Of a stretch of 64,000 nucleotides of DNA, positions 1 through 9,117 are shown piece after piece. The stretch lies in the NCBI RefSeq assembly GCF_047549485.1, contig NZ_CP180191.1:992001-1056000 (forward strand), written 5' to 3'. The stretch comes from Piscinibacterium candidicorallinum (GTDB lineage: Bacteria; Pseudomonadota; Gammaproteobacteria; Burkholderiales; Burkholderiaceae_C). The position numbers and the translations under genes are program-made. Positions within the stretch are counted from its first letter, which is position 1; the number at the start of each line of letters is the position of its first letter. The notes beneath the pieces are model-generated. The model was not told the DNA's origin and did not search any database. It saw nothing but the letters and a program-made list of their open reading frames with translations.

Positions 1-1417
1 GCCTCGGTCCGCCCCAAAGCGCATTCAGTGCCGCAATCAAGCCTTGGCTCGACCGGAAATTGCGTATCAGCGAATGCCTGCGCTGAGCCGACGCAGCCGC
101 TCGCAGGTAAACGTTCAGATCCGCATTGCGAAAGCTGTAGATCGCCTGCTTGGGGTCACCCACGAGAAACAGCGGCAGCGCCGTGTTCGAGTAGATGCTG
201 CGGAAGATGTCGTACTGAACAGGGTCCGTGTCTTGGAACTCGTCGATCAGCGCTGCAGGGAATCTCGTGCGCAGCGAATGTGCGAGTTGCGCGCCACGGG
301 TACCGAGTAGAGCTTCGCGCAGGCGACCTAGCAGATCATCGAATGACTGCAGTCGGCGCACATGCTTGAGCGCACGCAGCCGGGTATGGCCCTCAGCAAG
401 CATCTGCTGCAAGGCTCTCAGCCAGGCAGCGCGCCCGTCGGCGCTACGCTGCTCCAACTCATCAAGCAGCGCCTGTGCGGCATCCAGAAAGGGATGCGTT
501 ATTCGCGGTGCAGACTTCTTGCAGGAGGCATCGAGGTACGCCCTGCTGAAGAGCCGCAACTCACCGTCCTGCGGGTGCCGCGCAGGCGCGGTATGTTCTG
601 CAAGCAGCGAGTGCCAGTCCCGAACGGCGCGGCTCAGCCGGTCGGGTAGATGTTCGGGCTTGATGCGGGTGCGGTTGAGGTGGTCAGCCGCTGACGCTTG
701 TGTGAGCAGGGCCGTAAGCTGATCGGCATTCCAGACGGACTGAGCGCGTGCGACTAGATTCGACCAGTTGCCGGGTTCTGTCGGTAAACGCACGTCCGGC
801 CAGCGCACCATCGATGCCGGCTTGGACTCGTGCAATCGCAGGGCGCTCGCCACATCGTCAGCGGTGAGCCCCTCCTGCCACACCCAGCGGGCCAGCGCCG
901 CATCAGGCGGGGTTGGCGCTATCCGCTCGCGCCACATGGCCCAAGCCACTTCATCGACGAGTTCTTCGTCGGACTCCGTCAGGTCCTGCACCAATGGCTC
1001 GCCCATCGACAAGGGTACGTCGCCCAGCGCGCGCTGACAGAAGCCGTGGATTGTGGTGATGCTCGCGTTGTCAAACTCGAGCAGCGCCCGGTCAAGTGCG
1101 TGATGGAGTTGCTCTTCGGTTCGTCCTTGCTTGATGCGCAGCCGGTCGAGTAGTGCGACCGACAGGGGGTCGGCTGCCTCAGGCGCATGCACCGCGCTGC
1201 GAAGGGCTTGAAGTCGATTGCGAATTCGGTCTCGCAGCTCCGCGGTGGCAGCCTGTGTGAATGTGACGACTAGGATTTGCTCGACCGTCAGGGATCGCTC
1301 GAGCAGCAGACGTGCGTAGAGACCGCAAATGTTCCACGTCTTTCCGGTGCCCGCCGAGGCTTCGACCAGACTCACACCGCTGAGCTCGCAGTTGACCGGA
1401 TCCAGTTCGCCGTTCAC
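1..1417 (-). CDS. recB: RecBCD exonuclease V subunit beta, 5' part (cut by window edge)
   Basis: RecB is the 3'-5' helicase and nuclease subunit of the RecBCD complex, which processes double-strand breaks. About 472 N-terminal codons are visible and the rest lies beyond the left edge. The reading frame shows an SF1 helicase core: Walker A ASAGTGKT at residues 20-27, the Walker B region DEFQDTDP at 392-399, and VGDPKQAIYSFR at 419-430. The start is a GTG whose bases overlap the TGA of recC (GTGA, 1414-1417), so translation is probably coupled. An ATG start is not available near this position. The nuclease domain cannot be checked here, and recD is not visible in the window. Confidence 0.93.
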   Translation of the reverse strand, partial: MNGELDPVNCELSGVSLVEASAGTGKTWNICGLYARLLLERSLTVEQILVVTFTQAATAELRDRIRNRLQALRSAVHAPEAADPLSVALLDRLRIKQGRTEEQLHHALDRALLEFDNASITTIHGFCQRALGDVPLSMGEPLVQDLTESDEELVDEVAWAMWRERIAPTPPDAALARWVWQEGLTADDVASALRLHESKPASMVRWPDVRLPTEPGNWSNLVARAQSVWNADQLTALLTQASAADHLNRTRIKPEHLPDRLSRAVRDWHSLLAEHTAPARHPQDGELRLFSRAYLDASCKKSAPRITHPFLDAAQALLDELEQRSADGRAAWLRALQQMLAEGHTRLRALKHVRRLQSFDDLLGRLREALLGTRGAQLAHSLRTRFPAALIDEFQDTDPVQYDIFRSIYSNTALPLFLVGDPKQAIYSFRNADLNVYLRAAASAQRRHSLIRNFRSSQGLIAALNALWGGPR

Positions 1418-4400
1418 TGCACGTCCCCAGAGGTGCGCAAATGATCAAGCAGCGGTCTCAAGATGCGCTTGGCGAGCGCATCGAATTCGTCATCAAGACA
1501 ATCCGCTCGACCACGAAATGCGAGTGCGATGGAAGGGTCGTCGCGTTCGCCGGGCCGTCCGTCACGCCCTTCCCAGCATTGGAGAATCTTCTCTGACGGC
1601 AGTTCTTCAGCCGAAATCCAAGACGTCTTCGGGAAGAACTTCAGCGGTTCGGACTGACCCTGGATGAAACACTCCGCGAGGTCGCAAAGCTGCTCCGTTG
1701 CAGAGGTGCAGTCGACGAATTCAAGCACGCCATGAGCGTGAAGCAGTCTGGATCGAACCGCAGCGGCAGCACCTTTGGGGGCTGGCAGCGCAGCGCACAG
1801 CGCCAGGTGCTGCACCCAGAACCGCAGCGTCTCGCTCGCACGTGGCTCACTTCCACGCCAATCAAGCAGCCCCGCATCAAAGGCAGGCGCCCGTACCAGT
1901 CCGCGCAGCCGCCCTTGAAGTTTGATCGGCCCAAGTGAAGTGGGCAGCAGCAAGTCCACCTCAATGTCGTCAAGCGTGCTGGCTTGCATCGCCTTGATTC
2001 CCTCAGCAAGCGCACGATGATCCGTGACGAGCTTGCGGGCAGCATGCACCGCCTGGGACCCGAAGGGCATACGCGGGTGATGGCGCAGCGCCTGTTCGAC
2101 GGACGGCAGGGAGTCGCCAGCGAGCAGACTCTCGACCGCAAAGTGGGCCAGATGCCGGTCGCGCGCGGCTAGCACAGCGTCTGGCTCGTCGTGCCTGGGA
2201 AGCTCGTCGCTCAGCCAGGTGTCGAGTTCGAGCCGACGCTGCAGAACGTACCGGGCAGGGTGAGAGATGAAGCTTGCCAATGCGTCCAGAGAGATCGCTC
2301 CCGGCAGCTCGGGCGTGGGTAATGGTGACGTGAAAAAGGGCAATCCAGTGAGTTGGTCGCCATCCGGTTCTTCGGCCTCGTCATCGACATCGTCAGCCGA
2401 GTCGGCCGCCAGTAATGAGTCTGCGAGGGGGACTTGCGGCGGGGAACTCGTCTGGGGCATCCACTGCACTTCATGGCTGCGCCGTCTGGCATCGGCTTCG
2501 GGATCGAACAGTGTTGCGGAAAATGGCTGCAGTGGCTGCTCAACGAAGACAGCGTTACGCGCTGCCGCGAGCTCGGTAGGCCCGAATGGTTCAGCGGCCA
2601 ACCTCGGCGTGATCCAGTCGAGCAGCTCAGTGATCAGGGGGGACGGTAGCAAGGCGCTGTTGTCCTTGATGCTGCGGCCCGTGTAGCTCAGATGTAGCTG
2701 GTCGCGCGCTGACAGAATCAGACCGAGAAACCGTTCACGCGCAGAATCAGTCGTTGAGGGGTCGCCCTCGCGCGGTGCGACTCTAAGCAGATCGTGTTCG
2801 ATCGCGCGGGAGCGCGGCGGTACTGCTCCATCGTTCAAGCCCAGAGCAGCGACAATCTTGTACGGGAGTGGATGCAGTGCATCGAAACCGGCGAACGTGA
2901 TGCTGCCGCCCGGGGTGGCCGCGGCCGCACGGCCTTCCAGCGCCTCGTTCAATGCGTGACGCAAGATGGGCAGGCCCAGCGGCTGGTCGCCCAGAATGCT
3001 CGCCAGCTTGTCGCAGGTCTCCGCGAGTGTGGATTGCAGCAAGAGCCAGTCTGCAGTGAAGCGGCCCACGTTCGACACGAGCTTGCCGGCGATGGCGATC
3101 AGCTGCGTCTGCCATTGGGCGGCGCGGAACGCTCGACTAGACAGTGCCGCCAGCTGCTGAAGCACCTCAAGGAAGCTGCTCCAAGCGGCGAGAATGTCCA
3201 CGTCGCTGCCCTCGGCCGCCGAGATCGGCGCAATCGAGCCCAAGGGTGCAGTACTCCCGTCAGGCAGCGCAAATCCGAGCACCAGACGCTCCAGACCGCT
3301 GAGCAGTGATGAATGTGCACCTTCTATTGCAGACGCTTCGTCCAAGCGGTCCAACCCGCGACGGGATCCCGACTCGTCTATCCAGCGGTGCAGTTGACGG
3401 AGATCATCTTCGTCCAAGCCGAACCGGGCCTGCACGATCGGCTCGGCCAGCAGTTCGAGCGCTTTGCCGATTCTCCAGTCCGCGCCGTTCTCTGCGAGCG
3501 CAAGCAACAGACATCGCAAACCGGCGTCGTCTTCAAGCACACTGCGGCCTGTGATTCGGTAGGGCAGGTTGCCGGACTCCCGACGCGTTCCGAACACTGC
3601 GTCGACCAAGGGAGCTGCTTCTTCGATGTCTGGCACAAGCACAAGCACATCGCCGGGGCGCAGTTCTGATGACTCGGTGAACTGACTCAGCAGGCGGTCA
3701 TGCAGCACTTCGAGCTCGCGAGTGAGCGAGTGGCAGGCATGGACCTCGATACACGCAGCGCGCACAAGATCGCGCCATGCACCCGGCGGCGGCTCAATCA
3801 AGTGCAGGATCGATGCTTGCAACGCAGAAAGCACGGTTGCTTGATGGGGCTCGACAGTCTCGAAGTGTTGTGTGGTGAAAGCCGGGTCGAGCTCAAGCAG
3901 TCGTGCCAGATTCACGCTGGAGCGCGGCGCCATTGTGGCCAGCAGCGCATGACCTACCTCGGCATGCTCGGCGCGTCCAAGCTGCTGCATGCGCGCGAGT
4001 CTCCTCGGGCTGACCGTATCAAACCAGAACGCTTCGCAAGGGTTCAGCGCGTACCACTCAACTTCAATGTGGCGGCCAAGAGCCTCCACCATACCCAGGG
4101 CAAGCGGCGGGAGCTCATCGATACAGAAGAGGTGGACGCGCGAGGGCAGATCATGCAAGGCTGTATCGCCTGCTGGGAGCAGCTGCAACGCTTTGCGGAA
4201 CAGCGCCATTGGATGGACTTTGCCGATGCCAAGGTCCTCGCTCACGGCGCGCCAGAGCCGCGCCTGCCAGCGCTCATGCGGGGAATCTGCCAAGCTCGGA
4301 ACGCTGGCGCCGTCCTGCCATGCTGACAGCCATTCCGGGCGCCAGTTTGCATAGCTGCGCATCAGATGCGCCGCAGAGTTCGCGAGCTCAAGGCGCTGCA

Positions 4401-4758
4401 ATTCGTCAGCGCCTTCCAGATACCGATCGAGTACGGGCTCGGCGGCTACGAGCTTGGGGTCACTCAGGCACTTGAAACAGCGCCAGCCCAGTTCATCTCT
4501 TTCGAAGGGCGGCCGCTTCGCCCGGGTGGGCACAAGCACTGGCAACAACGACCACAGCCAACTGCCGGGCAAGGAGAAGCGCAGATGTGCGGCGACTCCG
4601 ATGCGGTCCGCTACACGGCGCGTGATGTCCTGCTGCAGTGCCAGACTGGGGACGATGACGAGTGGCGCATCGAAGGGCGAACTCCGTTGCGCGACCAGCT
4701 CGGTGACAAGCTGGTCCGCTAGGCGTTCGTAGCGATTTGAGAAGCGCAGACTCAGCAT
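1414..4758 (-). CDS. recC: RecBCD exonuclease V subunit gamma
   Basis: RecC is the Chi-recognition and scaffold subunit of RecBCD. The protein is 1114 residues, close to the roughly 1120 of E. coli RecC. It opens with MLSLRFSNRYERLADQLV, which resembles the usual RecC N terminus with its SNR motif. That is why I start at 4758 and not at an in-frame ATG 21 codons upstream, which would add arginine-rich sequence unlike the family. Family-like stretches include VLVLVPDIEEAAPLVDAVF and the PYRITGRSV region. The gene ends in a 4-bp overlap with the GTG of recB, and both point toward the left edge. A tRNA-Lys gene lies about 140 bp upstream. Confidence 0.93.
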   Translation of the reverse strand: MLSLRFSNRYERLADQLVTELVAQRSSPFDAPLVIVPSLALQQDITRRVADRIGVAAHLRFSLPGSWLWSLLPVLVPTRAKRPPFERDELGWRCFKCLSDPKLVAAEPVLDRYLEGADELQRLELANSAAHLMRSYANWRPEWLSAWQDGASVPSLADSPHERWQARLWRAVSEDLGIGKVHPMALFRKALQLLPAGDTALHDLPSRVHLFCIDELPPLALGMVEALGRHIEVEWYALNPCEAFWFDTVSPRRLARMQQLGRAEHAEVGHALLATMAPRSSVNLARLLELDPAFTTQHFETVEPHQATVLSALQASILHLIEPPPGAWRDLVRAACIEVHACHSLTRELEVLHDRLLSQFTESSELRPGDVLVLVPDIEEAAPLVDAVFGTRRESGNLPYRITGRSVLEDDAGLRCLLLALAENGADWRIGKALELLAEPIVQARFGLDEDDLRQLHRWIDESGSRRGLDRLDEASAIEGAHSSLLSGLERLVLGFALPDGSTAPLGSIAPISAAEGSDVDILAAWSSFLEVLQQLAALSSRAFRAAQWQTQLIAIAGKLVSNVGRFTADWLLLQSTLAETCDKLASILGDQPLGLPILRHALNEALEGRAAAATPGGSITFAGFDALHPLPYKIVAALGLNDGAVPPRSRAIEHDLLRVAPREGDPSTTDSARERFLGLILSARDQLHLSYTGRSIKDNSALLPSPLITELLDWITPRLAAEPFGPTELAAARNAVFVEQPLQPFSATLFDPEADARRRSHEVQWMPQTSSPPQVPLADSLLAADSADDVDDEAEEPDGDQLTGLPFFTSPLPTPELPGAISLDALASFISHPARYVLQRRLELDTWLSDELPRHDEPDAVLAARDRHLAHFAVESLLAGDSLPSVEQALRHHPRMPFGSQAVHAARKLVTDHRALAEGIKAMQASTLDDIEVDLLLPTSLGPIKLQGRLRGLVRAPAFDAGLLDWRGSEPRASETLRFWVQHLALCAALPAPKGAAAAVRSRLLHAHGVLEFVDCTSATEQLCDLAECFIQGQSEPLKFFPKTSWISAEELPSEKILQCWEGRDGRPGERDDPSIALAFRGRADCLDDEFDALAKRILRPLLDHLRTSGDVQ

Positions 4759-4894
4759 GGGCGTTCGACGGGGAGCGCTGAGTATGCAGCGTGATGTGCC
4801 GTTGCGCGGCGAAGTGCGCACGGTGTCATCCGCTCGCTTCGCCGCGTTCCGCTGAGCGTTGCAAGGGCGTCTACTGGAGCCTGTGCAGGGGAGG

Positions 4895-4970
4895 TGGTGG
4901 GCCCTGTAGGATTCGAACCTACGACCAACGGATTAAGAGTCCGCTGCTCTACCAACTGAGCTAAGAGCCC
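4895..4970 (-). tRNA. tRNA-Lys (anticodon CTT)
   Basis: Read on the minus strand, the 76-nt sequence begins GGGCTCTTAGCTCAGTTGG and ends with an encoded CCA. Acceptor GGGCTCT pairs with AGGGCCC (one G-T), and the T arm carries GGTTCGAATCC. The anticodon loop CTCTTAA gives CTT, so the tRNA reads AAG lysine codons. A second tRNA-Lys lies 51 nt away on the same strand, so the two may be co-transcribed. Confidence 0.97.
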
Positions 4971-5021
4971 TGAAACTCGCATTGAACGCGTCTGGAACCA
5001 GACCGCGGTGCTGACTTTAGG

Positions 5022-5097
5022 TGGTGGGTCGTGCAGGATTCGAACCTGCGACCAACGGATTAAAAGTCCGCTGCTCTACCGACTGAGCTAACGACCC
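5022..5097 (-). tRNA. tRNA-Lys (anticodon TTT)
   Basis: On the minus strand this 76-nt gene begins GGGTCGTTAGCTCAGTCGG and ends ACGACCC-A-CCA. The anticodon loop CTTTTAA gives anticodon TTT, which reads AAA and AAG. The D arm, anticodon stem and T arm are nearly identical to those of the neighbouring CTT tRNA; the acceptor stems differ. The pair looks like an old tandem duplication. Confidence 0.97.
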
Positions 5098-5199
5098 GAC
5101 GTCGGCAAAGCACAGAATTATTGCATGAAGTGACGAGGCCGTCAAAACGCTCCGTTCAAGCAAGTGCTCAAGTTGGGGCAGTGACGGGCTCTGCGCGGT

Positions 5200-6282
5200 T
5201 CAGACCATCGCCTCGATCCGGCGCTCCTGGTACTTGATGGCGAGCCAAGCCCCGGCCACGATCGCACAAGTCGCGACCATTGCAGTCAGACTCAGCGCGC
5301 TGAGTCCGCTGATGCCTTGACCCACGGTGCACCCACCAGCGACGACGCCACCGAACCCCATCAGCGCAGCGCCAACGAGATGGTTTGCGACGTCTTCCGT
5401 GCTTGCGAAGCCTTCCCAGCGGAAGCTGCCCCCGGCAAGTGCGGAAGCCATCGCTCCAAACACAACCCCGATCACGGTCGTCACTCCGAAGGTCGCGACG
5501 CGCGATTTGTCGCTCCAAAGAATCAGCAGGTCCTGAAAGTAGGCAATAGGTGCCACGAAGCTCAGCGCTTCAACCCGACCAGAATTCGTTCCGACGTAGG
5601 CCTCCTCGAGCGTCTCGGACAGATCTGCGGGAACGTAGCCCAGTTTGCCGCTGACGAACCAGGCCGCCGCTGCGATTAATCCGACCAGTGCACCGCCGAG
5701 CAAGGCGCTTGTACTTCGCCCTTGCCGCGTGGCGACCACGGCAAGCAGCAGCATGAGGCTGACCGCGACACCGACCCAAGCACTCACCGAGACCAAGAGC
5801 GAATGGTTGCTGACCGGAAGGGCAATTCGTTCAAGGGTGTTCACGCGCATGACACCCAACACACCGCGCAAGGTCATGTAGGCAACCAGGCCCAGCACAA
5901 CAAAGACGACCACCGCTTTGAGGCTCCCGCTCCCGAGCTTCACCAGCGTTCTGCTGCCGCAGCCACCCGCCAGCACCATGCCGAATCCGAAGCACAAGCC
6001 GCCCACTGAAGCCGAGAGCCAAAGAAAGCGATCTCCGGCGTAAATCGATTGCGCGGGTTGAATCCAGCCAGCCAATGTCATGGCAGCCAAGCCCATCATG
6101 GCAATTGCCACTGCCGTGACCCACATCTTGGCGCGCGACCAGTCGCCGAAATTCACGACGTCCGCAATGGCCCCCATGGTGCAGAAGTGACTGCGCTGCA
6201 TGGTGGCGCCCAGCAACGTGCCGAGGCCAAGCCCCGACCAAACGACGGTTTGTTGAATGGACTGGATATCTGCGAAGGCCAT
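5200..6282 (-). CDS. YeeE/YedE family membrane transporter
   Basis: This is a 360-residue integral membrane protein of the YeeE/YedE (DUF395) family, whose studied members carry thiosulfate or related sulfur compounds. It has two copies of the family signature: an N-terminal half with HFCTMGAI and VLAGGCGSRTLV, and a C-terminal half with VVAGGCTVGQGISG. The GGC cysteines are the residues thought to guide the sulfur substrate. Hydrophobic segments are spread over the whole length. The start at 6282 (MAFADIQS) is the first ATG just before the hydrophobic region; the longer frame adds 74 basic residues with no membrane character. No tusA or rhodanese gene is adjacent, so the substrate is inferred from the family only. 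Confidence 0.85.
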   Translation of the reverse strand: MAFADIQSIQQTVVWSGLGLGTLLGATMQRSHFCTMGAIADVVNFGDWSRAKMWVTAVAIAMMGLAAMTLAGWIQPAQSIYAGDRFLWLSASVGGLCFGFGMVLAGGCGSRTLVKLGSGSLKAVVVFVVLGLVAYMTLRGVLGVMRVNTLERIALPVSNHSLLVSVSAWVGVAVSLMLLLAVVATRQGRSTSALLGGALVGLIAAAAWFVSGKLGYVPADLSETLEEAYVGTNSGRVEALSFVAPIAYFQDLLILWSDKSRVATFGVTTVIGVVFGAMASALAGGSFRWEGFASTEDVANHLVGAALMGFGGVVAGGCTVGQGISGLSALSLTAMVATCAIVAGAWLAIKYQERRIEAMV

Positions 6283-6353
6283 GGCGTTCTTGTGCCGAAA
6301 GCTGAGACAACCTCGCAGTTTAGAGTCTGGGCGCGAAGCCCTCGCTTCCAGGC

Positions 6354-7154
6354 TTATCGCTTGGACGGGGTCGTTGCTGCAACGCGCTCGCGGGCGGTCT
6401 CCGCGGCGGGCGTGCCAGGAAAGTCGGTGACGACCTTGCCAAAGGTTCGATTGGCGGCGCGCCGGTCTCCGCTGTCCAGCTGCGCGTTTCCGATCGTGAG
6501 CCACGCATCGGCCAGGCGCGGGCTGTCTGGGTTGCTCTCGATGAACTTCGTCAATGTGGCGATGGACGCCTTGTAGTCCTTGATGCCGTACTGCGCGGCG
6601 CCAATCCAGAACTGCGAACTGGGCCCCAGGATGCTTTGCGGATACATCTTCTGGAATGTTGTCAGGCTAGCGATCGTGCCTCGCATGTCCCCACTGCGAA
6701 ACAGCTCCAGAGCGCTGTTGAACGCTTGCTCTTCGCTTCGTTCCACAGCGCCTTGACGCCCATCGACACTAGCCTTCCGTGGCTCCAGCGACTTCACCCG
6801 CGCGTCAAGGTCTCCATACAGCTCACGGCTGCGCTTCTGCTGGCCGGCAAGCTCGTTGCTCAGCACTTCGACCTGTCCGCGCAGCTTGGCTGCTTCCTCG
6901 CGAAGTCGTTCGATCGTATTGACGAGTTCCAATTGGCTTCGCTGTGCCGTGTCGAGCCGCGCATTCGCTTCGCGCAACTCTCGATTCAGCTGCTCTCTGC
7001 CATCTCGAACTTCCTTGCGCAGGTCGAGAATGGCCTTGCGAGCTTCGTCATCTTCGAGAATGCCGGCAAATGCCGGTGCCGAGCTGGCTGCGAGAAGCAG
7101 CCACGCTGCCAGCGTGGCTACCGACCATTTATGCACGGCGTTCGACGACATCAT
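6354..7154 (-). CDS. cpoB: Tol-Pal system protein CpoB (YbgF)
   Basis: CpoB is a periplasmic protein that couples Tol-Pal constriction to PBP1B peptidoglycan synthesis. The 266-residue product has a signal peptide ending near AFAG (about residue 30). A coiled-coil segment rich in E, R and L follows (about 32-115), then a C-terminal TPR domain (about 140-260) with repeats such as FWIGAAQYGIKDYKASIATL and AWLTIGNAQLDSGDRRAA. It is the last gene of the tolQRAB-pal-cpoB operon. Its ATG at 7154 overlaps the TGA of pal (TGATG), which fixes the start and suggests coupling. Confidence 0.92.
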   Translation of the reverse strand: MMSSNAVHKWSVATLAAWLLLAASSAPAFAGILEDDEARKAILDLRKEVRDGREQLNRELREANARLDTAQRSQLELVNTIERLREEAAKLRGQVEVLSNELAGQQKRSRELYGDLDARVKSLEPRKASVDGRQGAVERSEEQAFNSALELFRSGDMRGTIASLTTFQKMYPQSILGPSSQFWIGAAQYGIKDYKASIATLTKFIESNPDSPRLADAWLTIGNAQLDSGDRRAANRTFGKVVTDFPGTPAAETARERVAATTPSKR

Positions 7155-7693
7155 CACCGGTAGGCGATATCGACGCGGCGATTCTCGGCCCAAGCCGCTT
7201 CATCGCTACCTGTTGCGCGAGGCTTCTCTTCACCAAAGCTCACGGCTTCAAGCTGACTCTCACGAACGCCCAGGAGCGTCAACGCGCGCTTGACCGCTTC
7301 GGAGCGTTTCTGGCCGAGGGCGAGGTTGTATTCGCGGCCGCCCCGTTCGTCGGTATTGCCTTCGAGCACGACGCGCGTATTGGGGTTGGCCGTCAGGAAG
7401 CGCGCATGGGCTTCAATGATCGGCTTGGCCTCGTCGCGCAGCGTGAAGCTGTCGAAGTCGAAGAACACGGAGCGCGCCTGAGGGGCACCGGCTGTGGGCG
7501 CAGCGTCGTTGCGGCGAGCATCGACGGTGGGCATCGCGCCGGTCGCGCCAGGTTGGGCGGATGGCGTAGTGCTTCCAGGGGCCGGCACGCTTTTGTTCTC
7601 GACCGGTGTGGCGGGCTTGTTATCCAACGGCACGTTGGATGCGCAGGCAGTCAGCAGCGCAGCAAAGGAGGCAGCAGCGAGCAGGCGGATCAT
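7154..7693 (-). CDS. pal: Peptidoglycan-associated lipoprotein Pal
   Basis: Pal is an outer-membrane lipoprotein that binds peptidoglycan and, with TolB, keeps the outer membrane attached during division. The 179-residue precursor has a lipobox LLTAC with the lipidated cysteine at residue 17. A proline/alanine-rich linker follows, then an OmpA-like domain (about 75-179) with FFDFDSFTL and the peptidoglycan-contact motif NTDERGGREYNLALGQKRS. It lies between tolB (61 bp upstream) and cpoB (overlapping). The ATG is preceded by the purine-rich GAGGAACTGCC, a good ribosome-binding site. Confidence 0.96.
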   Translation of the reverse strand: MIRLLAAASFAALLTACASNVPLDNKPATPVENKSVPAPGSTTPSAQPGATGAMPTVDARRNDAAPTAGAPQARSVFFDFDSFTLRDEAKPIIEAHARFLTANPNTRVVLEGNTDERGGREYNLALGQKRSEAVKRALTLLGVRESQLEAVSFGEEKPRATGSDEAAWAENRRVDIAYR

Positions 7694-7754
7694 GGCAGTT
7701 CCTCTTCGGGTTTGTGCTTGTAGGTTAGTACGGAGTGCGGGGCCCCGCAGAACC

Positions 7755-9059
7755 TCACGGCTGTGTGCCGCGAGGCCATGGGCTCCACGCGGGTTCTCGG
7801 ATGTCTCCGGCCTGAGTCGTCAGGATCTGTCGTACTCGGCCGTCGCTGCTCACCGTTGCCAGAGCGCCTCTGCCGCGCACTTCAGTCGCGTAGATCAGAA
7901 CCTTGCCATTCGGAGCAAAGCTCGGAGACTCATCCCTGACTGTCTCTGTCAGCTGAAGTTCCGTACCCGAGGCAAGGTCTAGGGCAAACACCTGAAAGCG
8001 CCCGGCGCGCCTGCTCACAAAGCCGAGCGTCTTGCCGTCTGGAGACACAGTCGGGCTGATGTTGTAGTCCCCTCGGAAAGTCACGCGCGTTGCCTCCCCG
8101 CCTGCAGAGGGCATGCGATAGATCTGGGGGCCACCGGCGCGGTCGCTGGTGAAGTAGATGTTGCCGTCCGCGGCGTAGGTCGGCTCGGTGTCGATTGCAC
8201 TCGAGCGCGTCAGGCGCGTGGGCTCGCCGCCGCTGGCAGGCATCGTGAAGATTTGCGAGAACCCGTCTCGTGTGAGGACCACGGCAAGGGTTCGACCGTC
8301 CGGAGAGAAGGCGGGCGCACTGTTTGAACCTCTGAAGCTCGCAACGCGTGTTCGGCGCCCGGTTTCGACTTCATGCACGAACACGACGGGCTTCTTGTCT
8401 TCGAAAGAAACATAGGCAAGGCGCAGGCCATCCGGGGACCACGTGGGGGAAATGATCGGTTCTCTCGATCGGAGCGCAGTCTGGGCATTCTGTCCGTCGG
8501 CATCAGAGACCTGGAGCTCGTAGGACTCTTTGCTCAGCTTGACGACGTACGCGATCCGAGTGGCGAACACGCCTTTCTCACCGGTGATGCGTTCATAAAT
8601 TCGGTCTGAGATCTGATGGGAGGTGAACCGCAGCATGTTCAGCTGCGCGGTGTACGCCCCGGCGTCGAGTTGCTGCTGTTTGATTACGTCGAAGAGCCGG
8701 AACCGAATGTCGAACGCTCCGCTCGCAAGGCGTTGCACCTGCCCGATCACCAACGCGTCGGCGCCTCGGGCACGCCAATCAGCGAAATTGGGCGTCGCGT
8801 TGTCTGGCAAAGCTGTTGCGCCGGTGTCCATGAGTCGGAACATCCCACTGCGCGCCAGATTTGCCCGGATGATCGCGGCAACGTCCTGCGGCAGTGTCTC
8901 TCCGGAGAAAGCAACCACCGCAATCGGAAACTGCTGCGAGCCAACTCCGGAAATCTCGACACGCAACTGCGCATGCGCATGGCCGGCGCCTAGGAGTGCC
9001 GGCAACAGCGCGCAAGCCATGCGAAACAGGGTACTGAGGCGGCGCAACACGAGCGTCAT
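7755..9059 (-). CDS. tolB: Tol-Pal system translocation protein TolB
   Basis: TolB is the periplasmic beta-propeller that shuttles between Pal and TolA. The 434-residue product has a signal peptide ending at AHAQ, an N-terminal alpha/beta domain, and WD40-like repeats such as ISPTWSPDGLRLAYVSFE, APAFSPDGRTLAVVL and ISPTVSPDGKTLGFVSR. I chose 9059 because MTLVLRRLSTLFRMACALL gives a normal signal peptide. The ATG at 9110, only 7 bp after tolA, would add 17 polar residues in front and cannot be excluded. Order and strand match the standard tol operon. Confidence 0.95.
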   Translation of the reverse strand: MTLVLRRLSTLFRMACALLPALLGAGHAHAQLRVEISGVGSQQFPIAVVAFSGETLPQDVAAIIRANLARSGMFRLMDTGATALPDNATPNFADWRARGADALVIGQVQRLASGAFDIRFRLFDVIKQQQLDAGAYTAQLNMLRFTSHQISDRIYERITGEKGVFATRIAYVVKLSKESYELQVSDADGQNAQTALRSREPIISPTWSPDGLRLAYVSFEDKKPVVFVHEVETGRRTRVASFRGSNSAPAFSPDGRTLAVVLTRDGFSQIFTMPASGGEPTRLTRSSAIDTEPTYAADGNIYFTSDRAGGPQIYRMPSAGGEATRVTFRGDYNISPTVSPDGKTLGFVSRRAGRFQVFALDLASGTELQLTETVRDESPSFAPNGKVLIYATEVRGRGALATVSSDGRVRQILTTQAGDIREPAWSPWPRGTQP

Positions 9060-9117
9060 CAGGGCAAATTCTTGTTGGTCAATCTGCTTCGGAGAGTGCA
9101 TGAGCGCCATTTTGACG

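Noticed and set aside
4895..5097. Tandem tRNA-Lys genes considered as an integration site for a mobile element
   Set aside because: Neither 3' end is followed by a repeated tRNA fragment or an integrase gene in the window.
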